The notes under the pieces: model-generated | Seen by the model: the letters and a program-made list of their open reading frames with translations, nothing else | Told to the model about the DNA's origin: nothing | Database searches by the model: none | Assembly (NCBI GenBank): GCA_008671285.1 | Contig: RPYR01000201.1 | Location: 1 to 7,633 of the forward strand | Direction: 5' to 3' | DNA: 7,633 nucleotides | Origin: Collinsella aerofaciens | GTDB taxonomy: Bacteria > Actinomycetota > Coriobacteriia > Coriobacteriales > Coriobacteriaceae | Program-made: the position numbers and the translations under genes | Shown here: piece after piece, positions 6,834-7,633 of the stretch | How the letters are laid out: the number at the start of each line of letters is the position of its first letter | Numbering within the stretch: position 1 is the stretch's first letter

Positions 6834-7373
6834 CTATGCTCCTAGCGTATCTTGCGAAGCATCGCCCAGGTGCTCCGTCAATGCTGAATTCTGCAGCTGC
6901 TCAAGCTCATCTAAAACAGAGCGAGCCTCTTTAAATGTCTGCGCTACGCGTTTCTTGGTGCTCACCTTTTCCTCTTTTGGCTTAGGCCGAGCATCTTCGG
7001 TAATCGCGATGGCATTCGCAACGGCCAAGTCTCCTGTAAGCGTAATGGAAAGAGCGACCTCAACAACACCCAGTTCTTGAGCGATCTCGAGAGCACGGCC
7101 CGAAAGCAGCGCCTTCGGTTTGCCGAGTTTATCACGCGTAACCGAAACATCCTTGCGACCCACGCCTTGACTAAAACCCGTGCCGAGAGCTTTAAGTACC
7201 GCCTCGCGCGAAGCAAAGCGGCTCGCATAGTGAGCAGCGGGACGCGATGATGCATCGCAATACGCACGCTCTTCTTCGGTAAACACACGCCGAGCAAACG
7301 ACGGCGTCTTTTCAAGAATTGATTTCATGCGGGAAATCTCGACGATATCAACGCCGATACCAGCTTCAGCCAT
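6834..7373 (-). CDS. acpS: Holo-[acyl-carrier-protein] synthase with C-terminal extension
   Basis: AcpS transfers 4'-phosphopantetheine from CoA to the serine of apo-ACP, activating fatty-acid synthesis. The domain occupies residues 1-126 of 179. It has GIGVDIVEISRM near the N-terminus (Mg ligand D9), FTEEERAYC (31-39) and RFASREAVLKALGTG (52-66), with the expected E57 and K61. Family members are usually about 120-125 residues, so roughly 53 extra residues follow: a Lys/Glu/Pro-rich stretch, then a probable amphipathic helix. Near the end of the core, LSITLTGDLAVA has Leu where many homologues have His in an S-x-(S/T)-H motif. I chose ATG 7373 over an in-frame ATG at 7385: GGAGGTG at 7377-7383 is ideally placed for 7373 and would lie inside the longer reading. 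It is the first gene of the operon; its stop abuts the next start. Confidence 0.92.
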   Translation of the reverse strand: MAEAGIGVDIVEISRMKSILEKTPSFARRVFTEEERAYCDASSRPAAHYASRFASREAVLKALGTGFSQGVGRKDVSVTRDKLGKPKALLSGRALEIAQELGVVEVALSITLTGDLAVANAIAITEDARPKPKEEKVSTKKRVAQTFKEARSVLDELEQLQNSALTEHLGDASQDTLGA

Positions 7374-7376
7374 GTT

Positions 7377-7383
7377 CACCTCC
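7377..7383 (-). promoter_or_regulatory. Ribosome binding site deciding the acpS start
   Basis: GGAGGTG lies 3 nt upstream of ATG 7373 and is a near-perfect match to the anti-Shine-Dalgarno sequence. It overlaps the alternative in-frame ATG at 7383-7385. This is why the shorter, 179-residue AcpS is preferred; the protein motif also begins only 5 residues into that reading. Confidence 0.8.
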
Positions 7384-7402
7384 ATATCGCACAGACTAAG
7401 TT

Positions 7403-7432
7403 ATTGTAGCCCGTTCACAGAAGATGCGACAA
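7403..7432 (-). promoter_or_regulatory. Putative sigma70 promoter for the acpS-tsaD operon
   Basis: On the minus strand, TTGTCG (7432-7427) and TACAAT (7408-7403) are separated by 18 nt, matching four of six and five of six consensus positions. Transcription would begin near 7396, about 20 nt upstream of the acpS start. It sits just downstream of the 5S rRNA terminator, where an independent promoter for the operon would be expected. No operator or riboswitch is obvious in the short leader. Confidence 0.6.
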
Positions 7433-7482
7433 ACGAGGGTTATAAAACACAGCTACTATGTGAGACACAATCCCGTAAACGC

Positions 7483-7512
7483 AAAAAAGGGGGAGGCCGC
7501 GAGGCCTCCCCC
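7483..7512 (-). terminator. Intrinsic terminator of the rRNA operon
   Basis: Read on the minus strand, GGGGGAGGCC (7512-7503) and GGCCTCCCCC (7498-7489) form a perfect 10-bp GC-rich stem with a 4-nt loop, followed at once by TTTTTT (7488-7483). It lies about 35 nt beyond the 3' end of the 5S gene. A small extra hairpin (7529-7533 with 7539-7543) lies between the 5S end and this terminator. Confidence 0.93.
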
Positions 7513-7546
7513 TTCCAAGTTCAAGCGTACGGCTCGGTGCCGTCCA

Positions 7547-7633
7547 CCGGTCAGCGGCGCCCTGGCCTCCCACGGGCTGACCCCGCAGTACTCTCGGCGC
7601 GAGGGGGCTTAGCTTCCGGGTTCGGAACGGGAC
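7547..7633 (-). rRNA. rrf: 5S ribosomal RNA, 3' part (5' end outside the window)
   Basis: The minus strand reads GTCCCGTTCCGAACCCGGAA, then GCTAAGCC, then GTACTGCGGGGTC and GTGGGAGGCCAGGG. These are the conserved loop C/helix III and helix IV/loop E segments of bacterial 5S rRNA. About 87 of the expected 115-120 nt are present; the first 30 or so lie beyond the right edge. I placed the 3' end near 7547 by aligning to the E. coli 5S from memory, so it may be off by a few bases. With the terminator just after it, this is the last gene of an rRNA operon in the usual 16S-23S-5S order. Confidence 0.93.

Noticed and set aside
7374..7385. Upstream ATG start for acpS
   Set aside because: The strong GGAGGTG at 7377-7383 would lie inside that reading and is ideally spaced for ATG 7373.
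7435..7475. Second promoter candidate upstream of acpS (TTGTGT with TATAAC)
   Set aside because: The spacing is about 20 nt, outside the normal range; the TTGTCG/TACAAT pair is better.

Overview
The window looks like chromosomal DNA of a high-GC actinobacterium, most likely a gut member of the Coriobacteriia (Collinsella-like). I infer this from protein flavour, high-GC codon use and the TsaB-RimI-TsaD fusion, not from a database search. Nearly everything is on the minus strand.

Layout, read in the direction of transcription (high to low coordinates): the 3' part of a 5S rRNA gene enters at the right edge (7633-7547). It is followed by a strong intrinsic terminator (7512-7483) and a sigma70-type promoter (7432-7403). 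A compact six-gene operon then runs to position 550: acpS (holo-ACP synthase with an unusual C-terminal tail), a bifunctional NAD(P)HX epimerase/dehydratase, alr (alanine racemase), a family 4 uracil-DNA glycosylase, tsaE, and a 794-residue TsaB-RimI-TsaD fusion. Gaps between genes are 0 to 12 nt, and tsaE overlaps the fusion gene by 14 bp, so the six genes are very probably co-transcribed and partly translationally coupled.

Functionally this is a mixed housekeeping operon. Its products prime acyl carrier protein, repair damaged NAD(P)H, supply D-alanine for peptidoglycan, remove uracil from DNA, and make the t6A37 modification of ANN-decoding tRNAs. The t6A products are TsaE, TsaB and TsaD; the L-threonylcarbamoyl-AMP synthase TsaC is not in the window. 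The RimI domain probably acetylates ribosomal protein S18.

Positions 1-549 hold no gene that I can support. The stretch contains a very C-rich tract (G-rich on the minus strand, strong quadruplex potential), a small terminator-like hairpin at 253-271, and the most striking non-coding feature of the window: a perfect 44-bp inverted repeat (381-424 and 494-537) around a 69-bp core that carries its own 9-bp hairpin, starting 12 nt after the operon's last stop codon. I see no evidence for a wholly new multi-gene system. The points most worth a second look are this inverted-repeat element, the triple fusion and the extended AcpS.
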